Assembly: GCA_025353725.1 (NCBI GenBank)
Contig: JANXOF010000012.1
Span: forward strand, 186,001-250,000
Source: Polyangiaceae bacterium
GTDB lineage: Bacteria > Myxococcota_A > Polyangia > Polyangiales > Polyangiaceae
Length of the DNA: 64,000 nucleotides
Reading direction: 5' to 3'
The translations under genes were made by a program, and so were the position numbers. Positions 1-11,033 of the stretch are shown piece by piece (position 1 is the stretch's first letter; each line of letters starts with the position of its first letter). The notes under the pieces were generated by a model that did no database searches, was not told where the DNA came from, and was given only the letters and a program-made list of their open reading frames with translations.

Positions 1-1
1 G

Positions 2-382
2 GCCGATCGCATTCGTTTTGTGGCGCTCCGAAAAAGGAGCGAGATTCGCGGAAATCGGATGAAAGAGGCCTACGCAGAGCTCGAGGTGCTTTACGCGTCC
101 GCGCGTTCGCAAGAGGAAAAACACGAGGAAAAGAGGCGTATTACTGAGAAGCTTCGGGCGGATCTCCGGATTCAGCGACCGGTGACGAACGCGACGCTGA
201 TTCAGTATAAAACCTACGGTTCGGGGCACGACGAGATGGCGCAGCTTTTCGACGCCTGCGGGCGTAGCTTGCCGCGGATGCTCAAAGCGCTGGAGCGCGT
301 GCGTCCGCTCGCGAAGCAGTCAAAGCCGCACACGGATCCGGGCCTCCTCCTGCGTCCAGTTCTTGCGGAGGGCTGTTCGTAA
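2..382 (+). CDS. Predicted aminopeptidase (COG4324-like), C-terminal fragment
   Basis: The reading frame is already open at the window edge, so only the last ~126 residues are present. The tail matches what I know of the COG4324 predicted aminopeptidase family: a charged helical stretch followed by a closing segment with the pattern N-A-x-L-I-x-Y-x-T-Y and then a DACGxSLPRML-type helix. The metal-binding HExxH region would lie upstream of the window and cannot be checked. The first in-window start-like codon (GTG at 20) is internal and should not be read as the true start. The family call rests on the C-terminal pattern only. Confidence 0.55.
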   Translation, partial: ADRIRFVALRKRSEIRGNRMKEAYAELEVLYASARSQEEKHEEKRRITEKLRADLRIQRPVTNATLIQYKTYGSGHDEMAQLFDACGRSLPRMLKALERVRPLAKQSKPHTDPGLLLRPVLAEGCS

Positions 383-479
383 CGCTGTTTACAGATGCCT
401 CTAAGGCTTCTCGTGTGACGCTCGGCGGAGTCGTCATAATTCGCTCAATGCAGAGGTGCGATCGGCGTATCGTCTTGCG

Positions 480-1247
480 ATGCTGAGGCGTACGACAAAA
501 TCCTACCGCGAGGCCCGTATCGCGAGCGCTGGGGTAGTGAGCGCCCTCTTCGCGTTGGCGTGTGCGCAAGGAAGCACAGACCTGGGCGGCGAAGCCGCAC
601 CGGTAGGTATCCCCGACGGTTCGTTGAACGTGTTCGATTCCGGATCGTCAGGTGGGGATCGCGACACCAGCCGCGACTCCGGTGTTGACGGCGGCGCGGG
701 CGCACACGACGCGGGCCTTGGGACGGATGCGAACGATTCGTCGACAGATTCAGGGGATGCGGGCTGTACGGGCCACGTCGTGATCAACGAAGTTCGTGCC
801 GAAGGGACGCAGAATGCCGCGGACGAATTCATCGAACTCTACAATCCGACGCCTTGTACCGTGTCGGTCGGCGCTTGGGAGGTGGCGACTCGCCGTCGGA
901 CTGGCACCCCCAAAACAGTGATTTACGCATTTCCGGCTGCGGCCGTTATCGCAGCGAATGGCTTTTTCCTTCTTGGCGGCGTGAGCTTCGTTGGGCAGAA
1001 AGATGGGTCCTACTCGGTGCTGCTCGACGCTACGCACGACCAGATTGCGCTTCTTGACAATGCCGCCAACGTCGTCGACGCGGTGGGCTATGGGACCTAT
1101 ACAGCCGGCGTGTTCGTCGAGGGCGCGCCCGCGATATCCCCCGCGGGCGGGGCCTCGATTTCGCGAAAGTCGCCGGGCATGGATACGAACAGCAACGTGG
1201 CTGATTTTCTACCGAGCGCTTCCACGCCTGGCGCCGTCAATCCGTGA
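480..1247 (+). CDS. Lipoprotein with lamin-tail domain (LTD)
   Basis: A signal peptide with a weak lipobox (FALAC) is followed by ~70 residues of low-complexity Asp/Gly/Ser linker and then a lamin-tail-type beta domain over roughly residues 105-255. The LTD hallmarks visible are VVINEVRA near its start, DEFIELYNPT, a G-FFLLG strand and a closing TPGAVNP. Bacterial LTD domains usually sit on exported proteins and are thought to mediate surface or nucleic-acid-associated interactions; no enzyme motif is visible. I use ATG 480; an in-frame GTG at 456 would only lengthen the signal peptide. It converges on the lipoprotein gene ending at 1308. Confidence 0.75.
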   Translation: MLRRTTKSYREARIASAGVVSALFALACAQGSTDLGGEAAPVGIPDGSLNVFDSGSSGGDRDTSRDSGVDGGAGAHDAGLGTDANDSSTDSGDAGCTGHVVINEVRAEGTQNAADEFIELYNPTPCTVSVGAWEVATRRRTGTPKTVIYAFPAAAVIAANGFFLLGGVSFVGQKDGSYSVLLDATHDQIALLDNAANVVDAVGYGTYTAGVFVEGAPAISPAGGASISRKSPGMDTNSNVADFLPSASTPGAVNP

Positions 1248-1307
1248 GGCCTTTTTAGGACCGGTCGTGCAAGGCGTGTGTGTCCGCAGCGAGACGAGAA
1301 CGCTGCG

Positions 1308-2003
1308 CTACGGCGTTGGGCACGTCCATGTGACCCGGACTCGCATCCGGTTCACGAACGCCCAATCGTTTCCGGCGGGAAAAGTATACGTAACAGCGAG
1401 GCCAACTCCAAAGGTGACGTCGTTGACGTCGGCGGGCGACCACGCGGCGCTCCAGAGATCGTTCGTCGTTCCGTAGGTAACTACCTGTGGCTGATTGTTC
1501 CATACGCCGACGGCCTTCCTATCTGCACCGACGATGCCCGCCGCTCGCGTGAGGCGCACCGAATAGTCCACAAGACCTCTGCTTTCCCCTGGTGTGACGG
1601 GTTCGCTAAGAGAATTCCGCGCGATATCAGCCTCGATCCCCGTGATTTTGGCGGTTGACGGCACGCCTAAACGGAAATCTCGGACCACAAGATAGGTGGA
1701 GACAGCTGTGTTGCTCAAGCCACTTGCGGATGCACTTTCGGCGTCTAGGACGAGCGCCGAGCTGACACCACCCCAAGCGTTCGTCCCGACGCCCGCGCGA
1801 TTTTCTCCGACGTGGCCTTCCGCCCATCCGCTGCTTCCAGGAATACAGCGTCCGGCGTCGGCCAAGGGTCCGGCGTCGGCCGAGGGTCCGGCGTCGTCGT
1901 TTGCGACTTTATCGGCCGATTTGTAAGCTACTCCCCCGCATCCCGCTACGACTAAGCCTAAACTGGTTAGTTGAATATACAGTATAGTTCTGATTCGTCG
2001 CAT
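1308..2003 (-). CDS. Lipoprotein of unknown function with beta-rich surface module
   Basis: ATG 2003 gives a textbook signal peptide ending in lipobox VVAGC; the upstream TTG at 2039 looks worse. Residues ~30-50 are a D-A-G linker encoded by an 18-bp tandem repeat around 1855-1895. The rest is a beta-rich module with the recurring pattern ITGIEADI...DYSVRLTRAAGIVG...VTYGTTNDLW...SPADVNDVTFGVGL. I recognise this pattern from many secreted or phage-tail-like bacterial proteins but know no assigned function for it. It is probably outer-membrane or cell-surface exposed. Confidence 0.65.
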   Translation of the reverse strand: MRRIRTILYIQLTSLGLVVAGCGGVAYKSADKVANDDAGPSADAGPLADAGRCIPGSSGWAEGHVGENRAGVGTNAWGGVSSALVLDAESASASGLSNTAVSTYLVVRDFRLGVPSTAKITGIEADIARNSLSEPVTPGESRGLVDYSVRLTRAAGIVGADRKAVGVWNNQPQVVTYGTTNDLWSAAWSPADVNDVTFGVGLAVTYTFPAGNDWAFVNRMRVRVTWTCPTP

Positions 2004-2352
2004 CCGACTTACGCTATGAGCCGCCGTTTGACGCCGCAAGGCGCGTCGCCTTGAAAATAGATGGAACGGTAGGTGTGCGCACGCTCACATTTTTCGCCTT
2101 TTTCCTCACGCCCACCAAACGACAGCGGGCTTACATGTCGTCGCACGAGCGTGCGAACAGTAACCTCCGTCGCTCGGATTGAAGTGACCGTCTCTACACG
2201 CTACCTGATTCATCCGACCTGATTCACGCGCACGGCGAGAGAGAGGCGGCGGACTTTCGCCCGTCGCGTCTCGGACTCGAAGCTATCCTTCGCTGTTCCG
2301 CCGTCGCCGCTGCCGCTTTCGGTGGCGTCGATTGTTCGCGCTTAGCGCCGGG
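2004..2352. other. Intergenic region, 349 bp
   Basis: There is no convincing gene between the two minus-strand lipoprotein genes. It should hold the promoter for the gene at 1308-2003. A 10-bp direct repeat (ACCTGATTCA) occurs twice near 2200-2230; I cannot assign it a role. Confidence 0.4.
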
Positions 2353-3552
2353 TCACTGGCCTGGAACTTGGAGGTCCGTCGGCTCGCTTTTTGCGGCGCC
2401 GTTGAGTTCGTGGCGGACACGCGCGATGGTCTCATAAACCGTGCGCCGGACGCGGTTGATGCCTCCGAGCGGGCGGTGGTCGGGAAGCGAATGCCAAGGC
2501 GAAAACGATAGGTTTTCGCAGTACGTCATCTGGGCTGCGGAATCGAAGGACTGCTTCGGAATCGTAAGGGTGCCGACTTTGCGGAAGGGGCTCTCGCGCT
2601 CGCTCCACTCGACCGTAGGGTCTTCGACAGGCATCGAAGACGCGCTTCGCTGCGTTTGCACGAGGAGCTCGAAACATGCGCTCTTTTGAGCGAGCGTGCT
2701 CGCCATCGCTTCGCGGAGGTAGTCCTTGGATGCTGACGAAACGTCGGATACTGCGGTCGCGGTGCAGGGTCTCGCGGAGACTTTTACGGCCGATGCACCG
2801 AGGAGATAAGGCGCCATCGTGAAGTATCGCGCCTCGAGAGGATTGCTTACTTTCTCACTCTGAATGGCATTCGCGATAAGCCCTTCTTGAACACGCCACG
2901 CGAAGGGATTGATGCCCGGGAAGAAAAAGCCCCGCGGATCGCCATCGCGCGCGACAACGTCATTGAAGACCACGTAGTCGGCCGCATTCCGGACGAAAAA
3001 GTTGGGGTGATTGATCATGAGAAAATCTTGCGTCGTGGCGTTACGATCGGCGCCGTCGAGAATCTTCTCGCCGGCGACGCCGACGAGCTTCACAGCCATT
3101 CCTCGCGCGTCGCCGTCGTGGTCATCCTTCACTTTGCCGTTGCCGTTCGAGAAGCGGATCCACGCGTCATAGTGCTTGCTGGGCTGGAACACCCCGGCAC
3201 GGAGATCGGCTGGCACATCGGCGCTGACGTCGAACTGAGCCTTTACACAGCCATGGTGCTTTGCGTGTGCGTCGCGACGGGCGACCGGGGGTGCCTCTTG
3301 GCTCGCCTCAAACTCGCGCTTCACCTGAGCTGCGATGGTCTCCGCAATGTGTTTGATGGCTGCGTCCTCACCCTCGGGAATTGTCTCTAACGCGGTCGCG
3401 GCAGCGCTGGCAGACGCCGTAATCTCGCCCACCGCGACGGACACATCCTTGGGCGTCGAACAAGCGACGAGACCTAGCCCGAGACCAAGACCAAGACCGA
3501 GGAAAGAAGGGGTAAAACGGCCGAGAAGGCGAACTGAAGAGGGCACTGACAT
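2353..3552 (-). CDS. Catalase-like family lipoprotein (y4iL-like)
   Basis: Start ATG 3552 gives a lipoprotein signal peptide with an unusual repeated Gly-Leu core before lipobox LVAC. The body has the catalase-like fold signature of the short y4iL-type group: HHGCVKAQFDV (position of the catalytic His), WIRFSNGNGKVKDDHDGDARGMAVKLVG, and DFLMINHPNFFVRNAADYVVF. I do not see the canonical haem-ligand Tyr motif (RxFxYxDTxxxR), so peroxide-dismutating activity is not assured; related proteins may be haem-based oxygenases or lyases. At 399 residues it matches the size of that group rather than full catalases. The long reading frame upstream of 3552 is non-coding shadow over the neighbouring gene. 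Confidence 0.8.
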   Translation of the reverse strand: MSVPSSVRLLGRFTPSFLGLGLGLGLGLVACSTPKDVSVAVGEITASASAAATALETIPEGEDAAIKHIAETIAAQVKREFEASQEAPPVARRDAHAKHHGCVKAQFDVSADVPADLRAGVFQPSKHYDAWIRFSNGNGKVKDDHDGDARGMAVKLVGVAGEKILDGADRNATTQDFLMINHPNFFVRNAADYVVFNDVVARDGDPRGFFFPGINPFAWRVQEGLIANAIQSEKVSNPLEARYFTMAPYLLGASAVKVSARPCTATAVSDVSSASKDYLREAMASTLAQKSACFELLVQTQRSASSMPVEDPTVEWSERESPFRKVGTLTIPKQSFDSAAQMTYCENLSFSPWHSLPDHRPLGGINRVRRTVYETIARVRHELNGAAKSEPTDLQVPGQ

Positions 3553-3700
3553 CCGAGCGCCGTAGCATGTGTCCGAACGTGCACTAAGGTAAGATACACG
3601 GCCGCGCTTCATTAAACTGGCGACCCGAATCGGTCGCTCTTTAACGAGGCACGCCGTCGAAAGAAGACCTCGAGGCACGAGTTTACTTAGACGATCGACG

Positions 3701-5611
<1,911 letters not shown>

Positions 5612-5744
5612 TCCCGGGTGTCGAGATGGTCGCGAGGAGCTGTACGCAGTGATGCCAAACGTAGAGAAAAAGTGCGAATTTCCGACGCCGATTGATCTCG
5701 GCGAAGGCTTCGCCTTACCGTGCTCGCCGTGATCGGGATGAAGC

Positions 5745-7232
5745 GTGGCTGAAAAAATCCCTCCGCCGCGGGTTTCGCCGGACACGCCGAAGGCCGACGC
5801 ACGCGTGATTGGACACGTCGCCTTTCACGGCAATCCGGCGGCGGGCGCGGCCTCGATGGCGCCGACCGCGCCGCACGCGACGGACCTCGCGGCAGCGTCG
5901 ACGGTGTCGAAAGCCGTTGGGCCTGAACGCTTTTGGAGTCCGCGGCCCGTTCGGGTGGCTCTCGTCGTCGCGTGTGCGGTGTCGCTTGGCAGTCACTGGC
6001 TTGTTGCGCCGTGGCGGCTTTTTCCCGACCGATCGGGTCTCGAGATCCACGATCCGGCCGGGGAGCTGACGATCCCTGTCGAGCTCTTGGCCGAAGAAGC
6101 GCCGCCGGTAGAAACGAACCCGCCGGTCGCGTCGCCGGTCGATCTGCAGCCGCCTAGCGCCGAAAAAGATTCCGACGACGCGCGCGCAAAGGCAGACGCG
6201 AGCGCGCCGAAGCCGGTGATTAAGGCGGAGCTTGATGCCGGAGCGAAGGCTGTCGACGTCGTCGACGCCAGCAAGCCGGAGACCGCCACAGACGGAGGGC
6301 TTTTCGCGTTTGTGGGGGATGCCGCAGCGCCTTCGGCGAGTTCTGGCAGCGGACCGCGTGACCCCGGCGCGATGATTGGGATGCCGGGACTCATCTCAGC
6401 CGGGGTCGTGAACGTGTCTCTTCTAGTGAACGTCGCCGTGATTCGCCGAAATGCTGTCGGTGCGCGAATGGGACCTATTTTACAGGCTATTCCGCAGTGG
6501 GCAGACTTTATGAAGGGCGCAGAGACGACGATCGACCCCATTCGCGACACGGAATGGATTCTCATTTACGGGCCATCGTTGATTCATACCGAACGCGACG
6601 CCGTGTTCGTTCGCTATGCCATCTCCGATGCGCTGGTCGATACAGCCGTCGACGCCATTGCGCGCCGCTATGACAAGGGCGGGGCGTACGACGCAGGCGT
6701 GCCCGGCGTGAAAGCATCGCTTGGCCGTGCCGACAACGCCGAGCGCGTCTTTCTACGAGGAGCGCCGAAGACGCTCGTGATTGTCCCGAAAGACAAAGCG
6801 TCGCTCTTTGCCAGGCTCGCGAAGGTAGGCATTAGCAAAAAGGTCGACCCCGACGAGGCCGTGCGACTGGTCGTCAATGACCCATGGAAGCAGATCTCAA
6901 TTCCCGGGTTGAAGTTTAGCAACGCGCTGAAGCAGCTTAGACTTTGGGTCGTACCGCGCGCGACCGACGGCGGAGCGGACGTCTCTATCGAGGGCGACTG
7001 CACGGACGAGGACGCCGCGATCGAGGTCGCCGGTGCGCTGAGCGATTTGGTGAGGGGGTTCAACAGTCTGGGCGTTCGCCTGGCGTCGCGCGGGTTGCTC
7101 AATAACGCCAAGTTCACCGCTGACGGGCAGGTCGTGAAGTCGCACGTGAGCGCCAGCCAGGAGCAAATTCAAGCGTTGTTGGAACTCATTGCAGCCACCC
7201 AGGGCGTGGACCTTCAGCCACCGACACCGTGA
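5745..7232 (+). CDS. Single-pass membrane protein of unknown function
   Basis: GTG start, divergent from the L,D-transpeptidase. An N-terminal cytoplasmic Pro/Ala-rich stretch precedes one hydrophobic segment near residues 68-85 (VRVALVVACAVSLGSHWLV). After that comes an acidic/alanine-rich periplasmic linker and a ~290-residue globular C-terminal domain beginning near VNVSLLVNVAVIRR. Segments such as PQWADFMKG, DPIRDTEWILIYGPSLI and AGVPGVKASLGRAD look like a conserved myxobacterial family I have met only as hypothetical. The topology (short cytoplasmic part, one helix, Pro-rich linker, periplasmic domain) resembles TonB/energiser-type proteins, but I see no TonB C-terminal motif. Confidence 0.7.
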   Translation: MAEKIPPPRVSPDTPKADARVIGHVAFHGNPAAGAASMAPTAPHATDLAAASTVSKAVGPERFWSPRPVRVALVVACAVSLGSHWLVAPWRLFPDRSGLEIHDPAGELTIPVELLAEEAPPVETNPPVASPVDLQPPSAEKDSDDARAKADASAPKPVIKAELDAGAKAVDVVDASKPETATDGGLFAFVGDAAAPSASSGSGPRDPGAMIGMPGLISAGVVNVSLLVNVAVIRRNAVGARMGPILQAIPQWADFMKGAETTIDPIRDTEWILIYGPSLIHTERDAVFVRYAISDALVDTAVDAIARRYDKGGAYDAGVPGVKASLGRADNAERVFLRGAPKTLVIVPKDKASLFARLAKVGISKKVDPDEAVRLVVNDPWKQISIPGLKFSNALKQLRLWVVPRATDGGADVSIEGDCTDEDAAIEVAGALSDLVRGFNSLGVRLASRGLLNNAKFTADGQVVKSHVSASQEQIQALLELIAATQGVDLQPPTP

Positions 7233-7333
7233 GCGTCGAAATGTGGAATGCGAAATGGTAAGTGAACGCTTTAGGGTAGGACGCGCGCGCTCATGTTCGA
7301 GCGGCGCGTGCGTCCCGAATATACCCACAATCT

Positions 7334-8170
7334 TTAAGGTTTGACGCGTTCAAGAATATAGAACTTGTTGAAGCTCTGGTCTGCAGTCCCTCCGATGACT
7401 ACGCGAAGGTCGCCATCAAGGTAAAGGTTGCGGAGTTTGCCTTTGACGCCGATCGGTCCACGCGCCCCTGGCATTGCGCCTGCGCCCGGAGGTCCGCCTG
7501 CGCCCCGAGGTCCGCCTGCGCCCGGAGGTCCGCCTGCGCCGACCGCGCCACTTTCGATGTCCTTCGCGAGCTGCGCTATCAACGCGGGGGCGGGGAGAGC
7601 GGTAGGCAAGATGCCTAAGCGGGTAAAGACGATATCAAGCACGCTCGACCCTGCTGAGACGGACTCTTCGGCTCGGAGGAACGCGCCTACGACGACCTTT
7701 GGCGCGCCCGGCGGAGTCGGAATGATTTGGTTGGAAAAGTTGTAAACGTACGTACCCGTTACGACCTGGAAAATCGACGCCGCGTCGGCTTTCGGTGCGC
7801 CCGGCGGCGGGGCGCGAAAATCGTCAGTCCAGAGCTGCTTCCACGTGCCCGCAAGTCCGTTCTCGAGTTCGGCGGTCACTGGCTGAGCCTTGTAGAGACG
7901 TGCGAGGTCGGCGATCACGGGATTGAGGCGTGTCCGCGTCGCGCCAAGGCGACTGACGTCGTTTTGAGCGGCGTCTTCCGACGTCAGGCTCCGCACTTTG
8001 GCCTTCACCTGGTCCTTCGAGAGCCCCGTGGCGGGGATTTGAGACAGCGCGTCGGTGGCCGTTTCGGCCAACGTGTCACCCTCGGCAGGCGTTTCTGCGG
8101 GGGCCGTGCAGGCGACCATGGCCGCGCCCGAGAGAAGCAAGATTCCGCTCAGAATGGTTCGTGAGATCAC
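7334..8170 (-). CDS. PAP/fibrillin-like lipoprotein with collagen-like insert
   Basis: GTG 8170 is chosen because AAGGAG sits at 8180-8185 on the minus strand, nine bases upstream; the longer reading frame to 8314 has no such site. The signal peptide ends in lipobox MVAC. The mature part follows the PAP/fibrillin pattern: LNPVIADLARLYKAQPV, LENGLAGTWKQLWTDDF, IFQVVTGTYVYNF, and a terminal LDGDLRVVIGGT...FYILERV. In plants this domain binds lipids in plastoglobules; bacterial copies are poorly understood. A Gly-Pro-Ala repeat of about 30 residues, encoded by 18-bp repeats at ~7480-7545, interrupts the domain near its end. Confidence 0.75.
   Translation of the reverse strand: MISRTILSGILLLSGAAMVACTAPAETPAEGDTLAETATDALSQIPATGLSKDQVKAKVRSLTSEDAAQNDVSRLGATRTRLNPVIADLARLYKAQPVTAELENGLAGTWKQLWTDDFRAPPPGAPKADAASIFQVVTGTYVYNFSNQIIPTPPGAPKVVVGAFLRAEESVSAGSSVLDIVFTRLGILPTALPAPALIAQLAKDIESGAVGAGGPPGAGGPRGAGGPPGAGAMPGARGPIGVKGKLRNLYLDGDLRVVIGGTADQSFNKFYILERVKP
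7480..7545. repeat. 18-bp tandem repeats encoding a collagen-like Gly-Pro-Ala segment
   Basis: Imperfect 18-bp units of the form GCGCCC(G/C)GAGGTCCGCCT are repeated about three to four times. They encode GAGGPP/GAGGPR units in the fibrillin-like lipoprotein. Units are in frame, so unit gain or loss would only change linker length. Confidence 0.8.
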
Positions 8171-8380
8171 GTTTTTAGGCTCCTTAGCGAAGCTCGCCGC
8201 GAGCTTCTGTGCGCACTTGATGCGACACCCGCATACGATGTCAGCGCACGTCGCTTGTGCAAGCAGAGCCATGGTCGATTCTGCGCTTGGTCGAGCCGTG
8301 CGGTCGGCGGACAAGTCCGTGTGTCGCGCCTGTGCGAAACGCGAGAAAGTCGAGGAGTTACCGTGCTAAGCGAGGGCGCG

Positions 8381-8989
8381 ATGAAAACTTCTCTTCGGCC
8401 GCGCCACTGGCAAAAAGCAAATTCCCTAAGCTGCGTGGGCCGCCCTGGGCGCGTCTCGAAATCTGTCGTAGCCTTCGTCCTTGGGACTGTCGTGGTTACG
8501 CAAACGGCGCTCGGGTGCTCGAAGCGCGTCGATGAGCCGCAAAGCGAGTTTAAGCCAGCGGAAGCGCCGCCCCTCCCGCCGGGGCCCGAGAAGCTCGAAA
8601 TCGTCGACGAAACTCCGGGGAGCGGACGCGAGGCCAAAAATGGCGACGTCGTGAAGGTGCACTATACAGGCACCTTGTTGAACGGTAAGCAGTTCGATAG
8701 CTCCAGGGGTAAAGATCCTTTTCAGGTTACGATTGGCGCAGGTCAGGTGATCAAAGGGTGGGATGAGGGGCTGCCGGGCATGAAGGTCGGCATGAAGCGT
8801 AAGCTCACCATCCCGTGGGCGTTGGCCTACGGCGAAAAAGGGAGCGGCGCAAATATCCCTCCCAAGGCTGCCTTGAAATTCGACATCGAGCTCATGGAGA
8901 TCGTCGCCCCCGAGGGGGCCGATGGCGGCAAAGAGGCTGGCGCAAAAGAGGGCACTGGTCTCGCTCCGAAACGCGCGGGAAGAAGGTAG
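8381..8989 (+). CDS. FKBP-type peptidyl-prolyl cis-trans isomerase, lipoprotein
   Basis: Signal peptide with lipobox TALGC, a Pro-rich linker, then a complete FKBP domain over roughly residues 75-180. Visible landmarks are GDVVKVHYTGTLLNGKQFDSS, FQVTIGAGQVIKGWDEGLPGMKVGMKRKLTIP, AYGEKGSGANIPPKAALKFDIELM. The hydrophobic pocket residues typical of active FKBPs (Y, F, D, VI, W, Y) are present. It probably assists folding of exported proteins in the periplasm. Two starts compete: ATG 8381 (GAGGG close upstream) and GTG 8363 (GAGGAG five bases upstream); both leave the mature protein unchanged. It is divergent from the fibrillin-like gene and converges on the PrsW-type gene. Confidence 0.92.
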   Translation: MKTSLRPRHWQKANSLSCVGRPGRVSKSVVAFVLGTVVVTQTALGCSKRVDEPQSEFKPAEAPPLPPGPEKLEIVDETPGSGREAKNGDVVKVHYTGTLLNGKQFDSSRGKDPFQVTIGAGQVIKGWDEGLPGMKVGMKRKLTIPWALAYGEKGSGANIPPKAALKFDIELMEIVAPEGADGGKEAGAKEGTGLAPKRAGRR

Positions 8990-9026
8990 AGCCTGCGTTT
9001 CGCTTCGCGCGCGGACCGCGGCCCGC

Positions 9027-11033
9027 TCACGGCGAGGGCGGAAGTCGCTCGCTAAGCGAGCTCGCGAGTTCGGACAGCGTATCGGGATCCGCGGGTCCGA
9101 GACGAAGCGATCCCGCCTCGCTGTCGACGTCGATGGTATCGCCGTTGACGGCGAACGCACGGATATGTGACCAGGCTCGGGCAGCTCCGGCGAACGTGAT
9201 TCCGTAGTCGTCGACCACGACGTCGAGCGGCATCGTCGCCGAGATCCCGTAAGCGGCGACAGCAAGGAGCGAGAGCATGAGGCTCGAGCCGATGACGAAC
9301 GTGGCGCTCGGGCGCTGCCTCGCGAGCTGGTACCAACCGCCAAAGGCGACAATGCCGAAGGCGAGGAGGTGAAGCGCGAACGATGAAAGTGCGAAAAGGC
9401 GAGGGCGTCCGACGCGGAAGAGGCGCCGCTCCTCGGGCGTGACCGCGAGGACGGCGTGGTTGACGATTCCGTGACGCAGCGAGCGGCGCACAACCGCCAC
9501 GAACGCGCTCGCAAGGACGACGTTGAGCACAACGGCAAAAAGTACCGCGCCGTCGGTTGAAAGAAGGGCGTCAAAAAGTCCGTGAGACGCGGAGGCGAGA
9601 CCGAAGAAAAGGAGGACACGTGACCGACGTTCCACGAGCCGCGCGCCAAGCGCGTAACCCCAAAGGGCGCCGAAAAACATATGCGCCGGGACGCTCATGA
9701 AGCTCCGTGCGAACACGACGGGTGCGGCGAGGCGCGCAAGGGCGAAGTAGCGCATGTTTTCCGCGGCGGCGAAGCCTAACGACGAGACGATGCCGTAGAC
9801 GATGCCATCGACAGGCTCGTCGAACTCGCGCCGCGCCAGAGCGACACCGGCGCCGAGCATCTTTGCGCCTTCTTCGGACACACCCACAACCAACGTGAAA
9901 ACGGCGAACGCGAGAGGCAGCGCGAAGGGCTGTCCGCCAAACGTGACGACCCGCGGATCGAACCACGGTGTGAGTGACATAAGTAGAAGTTCTGAGAGGC
10001 CCGCCGGGATCGTTGCCAGGCCTCCCAACACAAACGTCACGGCGATGAGCCATACGGGTTCAGGGTGCGCGCGGTCGAAGCGGCGAATGAAAACGAGCCA
10101 TGCGAGGGAGATCACGATAGGCACGCCTAAGCACGCTGCGTTGAGTACGCCGTTGGGTGGTTTCCGCCGAGCGCTTTTCAGCGTTAGCGGAGGAAACTGA
10201 GGAGACGTGAGTACTTGCTTTTCGGCGTGCGCACGGGCGTAGGCCGTAATGCCCGACCCGAAAGAGAGAATCGCCGCAGAGGGGTCGAACTTCGCTTGGC
10301 CGATTGACGTGTGACCGCGGACCAAAAGCTCGCCGTGCGGCATGGCTTGCGGGGCTCGCGCGAGCGCTTGATTCAGCACGCTTTCGGCCTGCGACCCGCT
10401 TGTGGCCCGCAGGCGCAGGGTGCCCGAATCTCCCCACCCGACCAGGATCCCTTCGCCTAGCTCACCGAGAGGCTGCGCCCACACCATGCGCGAGCGGTAA
10501 GGCGGCTCGCTCACGCTGCGGGTTTGGCTCCAGACGGCTTCGGCGACCACGCGGTGGCTCCCATCTGTCACCCAGTGCCCAATAGCGCGGGTGATTTCGG
10601 CGCGCGACCCCTCCCAAAAGGCCGACGTCGTGCCGTCGGGCAGTCGTTCTGATTTCGCGGTGAGGTGGCTTTCGTTCGCTGGTGGGCTCGCGTACCCGGG
10701 GTCGGGTTGAAAAAGAAGGAGCGTGCCAGACCATCGGACAAGCTCGTCGACCGCCGTGCCTTGGGTCTCGTCAACGACAATGCGAATCTCGCGATTGTGC
10801 TCTTCGACGTCCGCACCCAGCGTACCGCCTGCCGCGAGCCTACGCATGACCGACGCCCGCACGTCGACGCCGGGAAGAGCCGCAGCGGAGCTCGACGTTG
10901 CCGGCGCGGGCGACTGCGCTGGCGCTAAATAGATAAGCTCGACATCGTCGCCTCCGCCGACCGGCAAGGTGCCGCAGGCGCGCGTGGCGGCCGCGCACGC
11001 ACAACCGAGCAGGGTGAGAAGCCAACGCGTCAC
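9027..11033 (-). CDS. PrsW-family intramembrane metalloprotease
   Basis: GTG start at 11033 overlaps the pheA stop by four bases (GTGA), so translation is probably coupled. The N-terminal ~290 residues are a periplasmic-looking region after a Cys-containing signal sequence, with YLAPAQSP then a mixed alpha/beta part. A polytopic PrsW domain follows (~residues 300-520): EEGAKM near 385, FDEPVDGIVYG, AAAENMRYF, and the conserved His in SVPAHMFFGALWG near 450. These match the metal-binding and catalytic positions of PrsW proteases. More TM segments and a ~70-residue C-terminal soluble tail close it. The size (668 aa) is much larger than Bacillus PrsW (~220 aa). The substrate is unknown. Confidence 0.85.
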   Translation of the reverse strand: MTRWLLTLLGCACAAATRACGTLPVGGGDDVELIYLAPAQSPAPATSSSAAALPGVDVRASVMRRLAAGGTLGADVEEHNREIRIVVDETQGTAVDELVRWSGTLLLFQPDPGYASPPANESHLTAKSERLPDGTTSAFWEGSRAEITRAIGHWVTDGSHRVVAEAVWSQTRSVSEPPYRSRMVWAQPLGELGEGILVGWGDSGTLRLRATSGSQAESVLNQALARAPQAMPHGELLVRGHTSIGQAKFDPSAAILSFGSGITAYARAHAEKQVLTSPQFPPLTLKSARRKPPNGVLNAACLGVPIVISLAWLVFIRRFDRAHPEPVWLIAVTFVLGGLATIPAGLSELLLMSLTPWFDPRVVTFGGQPFALPLAFAVFTLVVGVSEEGAKMLGAGVALARREFDEPVDGIVYGIVSSLGFAAAENMRYFALARLAAPVVFARSFMSVPAHMFFGALWGYALGARLVERRSRVLLFFGLASASHGLFDALLSTDGAVLFAVVLNVVLASAFVAVVRRSLRHGIVNHAVLAVTPEERRLFRVGRPRLFALSSFALHLLAFGIVAFGGWYQLARQRPSATFVIGSSLMLSLLAVAAYGISATMPLDVVVDDYGITFAGAARAWSHIRAFAVNGDTIDVDSEAGSLRLGPADPDTLSELASSLSERLPPSP

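Noticed and set aside
7480-7545. 18-bp repeats considered as a CRISPR array
   Set aside because: Units are contiguous without spacers and encode in-frame Gly-Pro-Ala.
8426-9649. 407-residue minus-strand frame across the FKBP gene and the PrsW end
   Set aside because: Composition typical of a shadow frame; FKBP on the plus strand is unambiguous.
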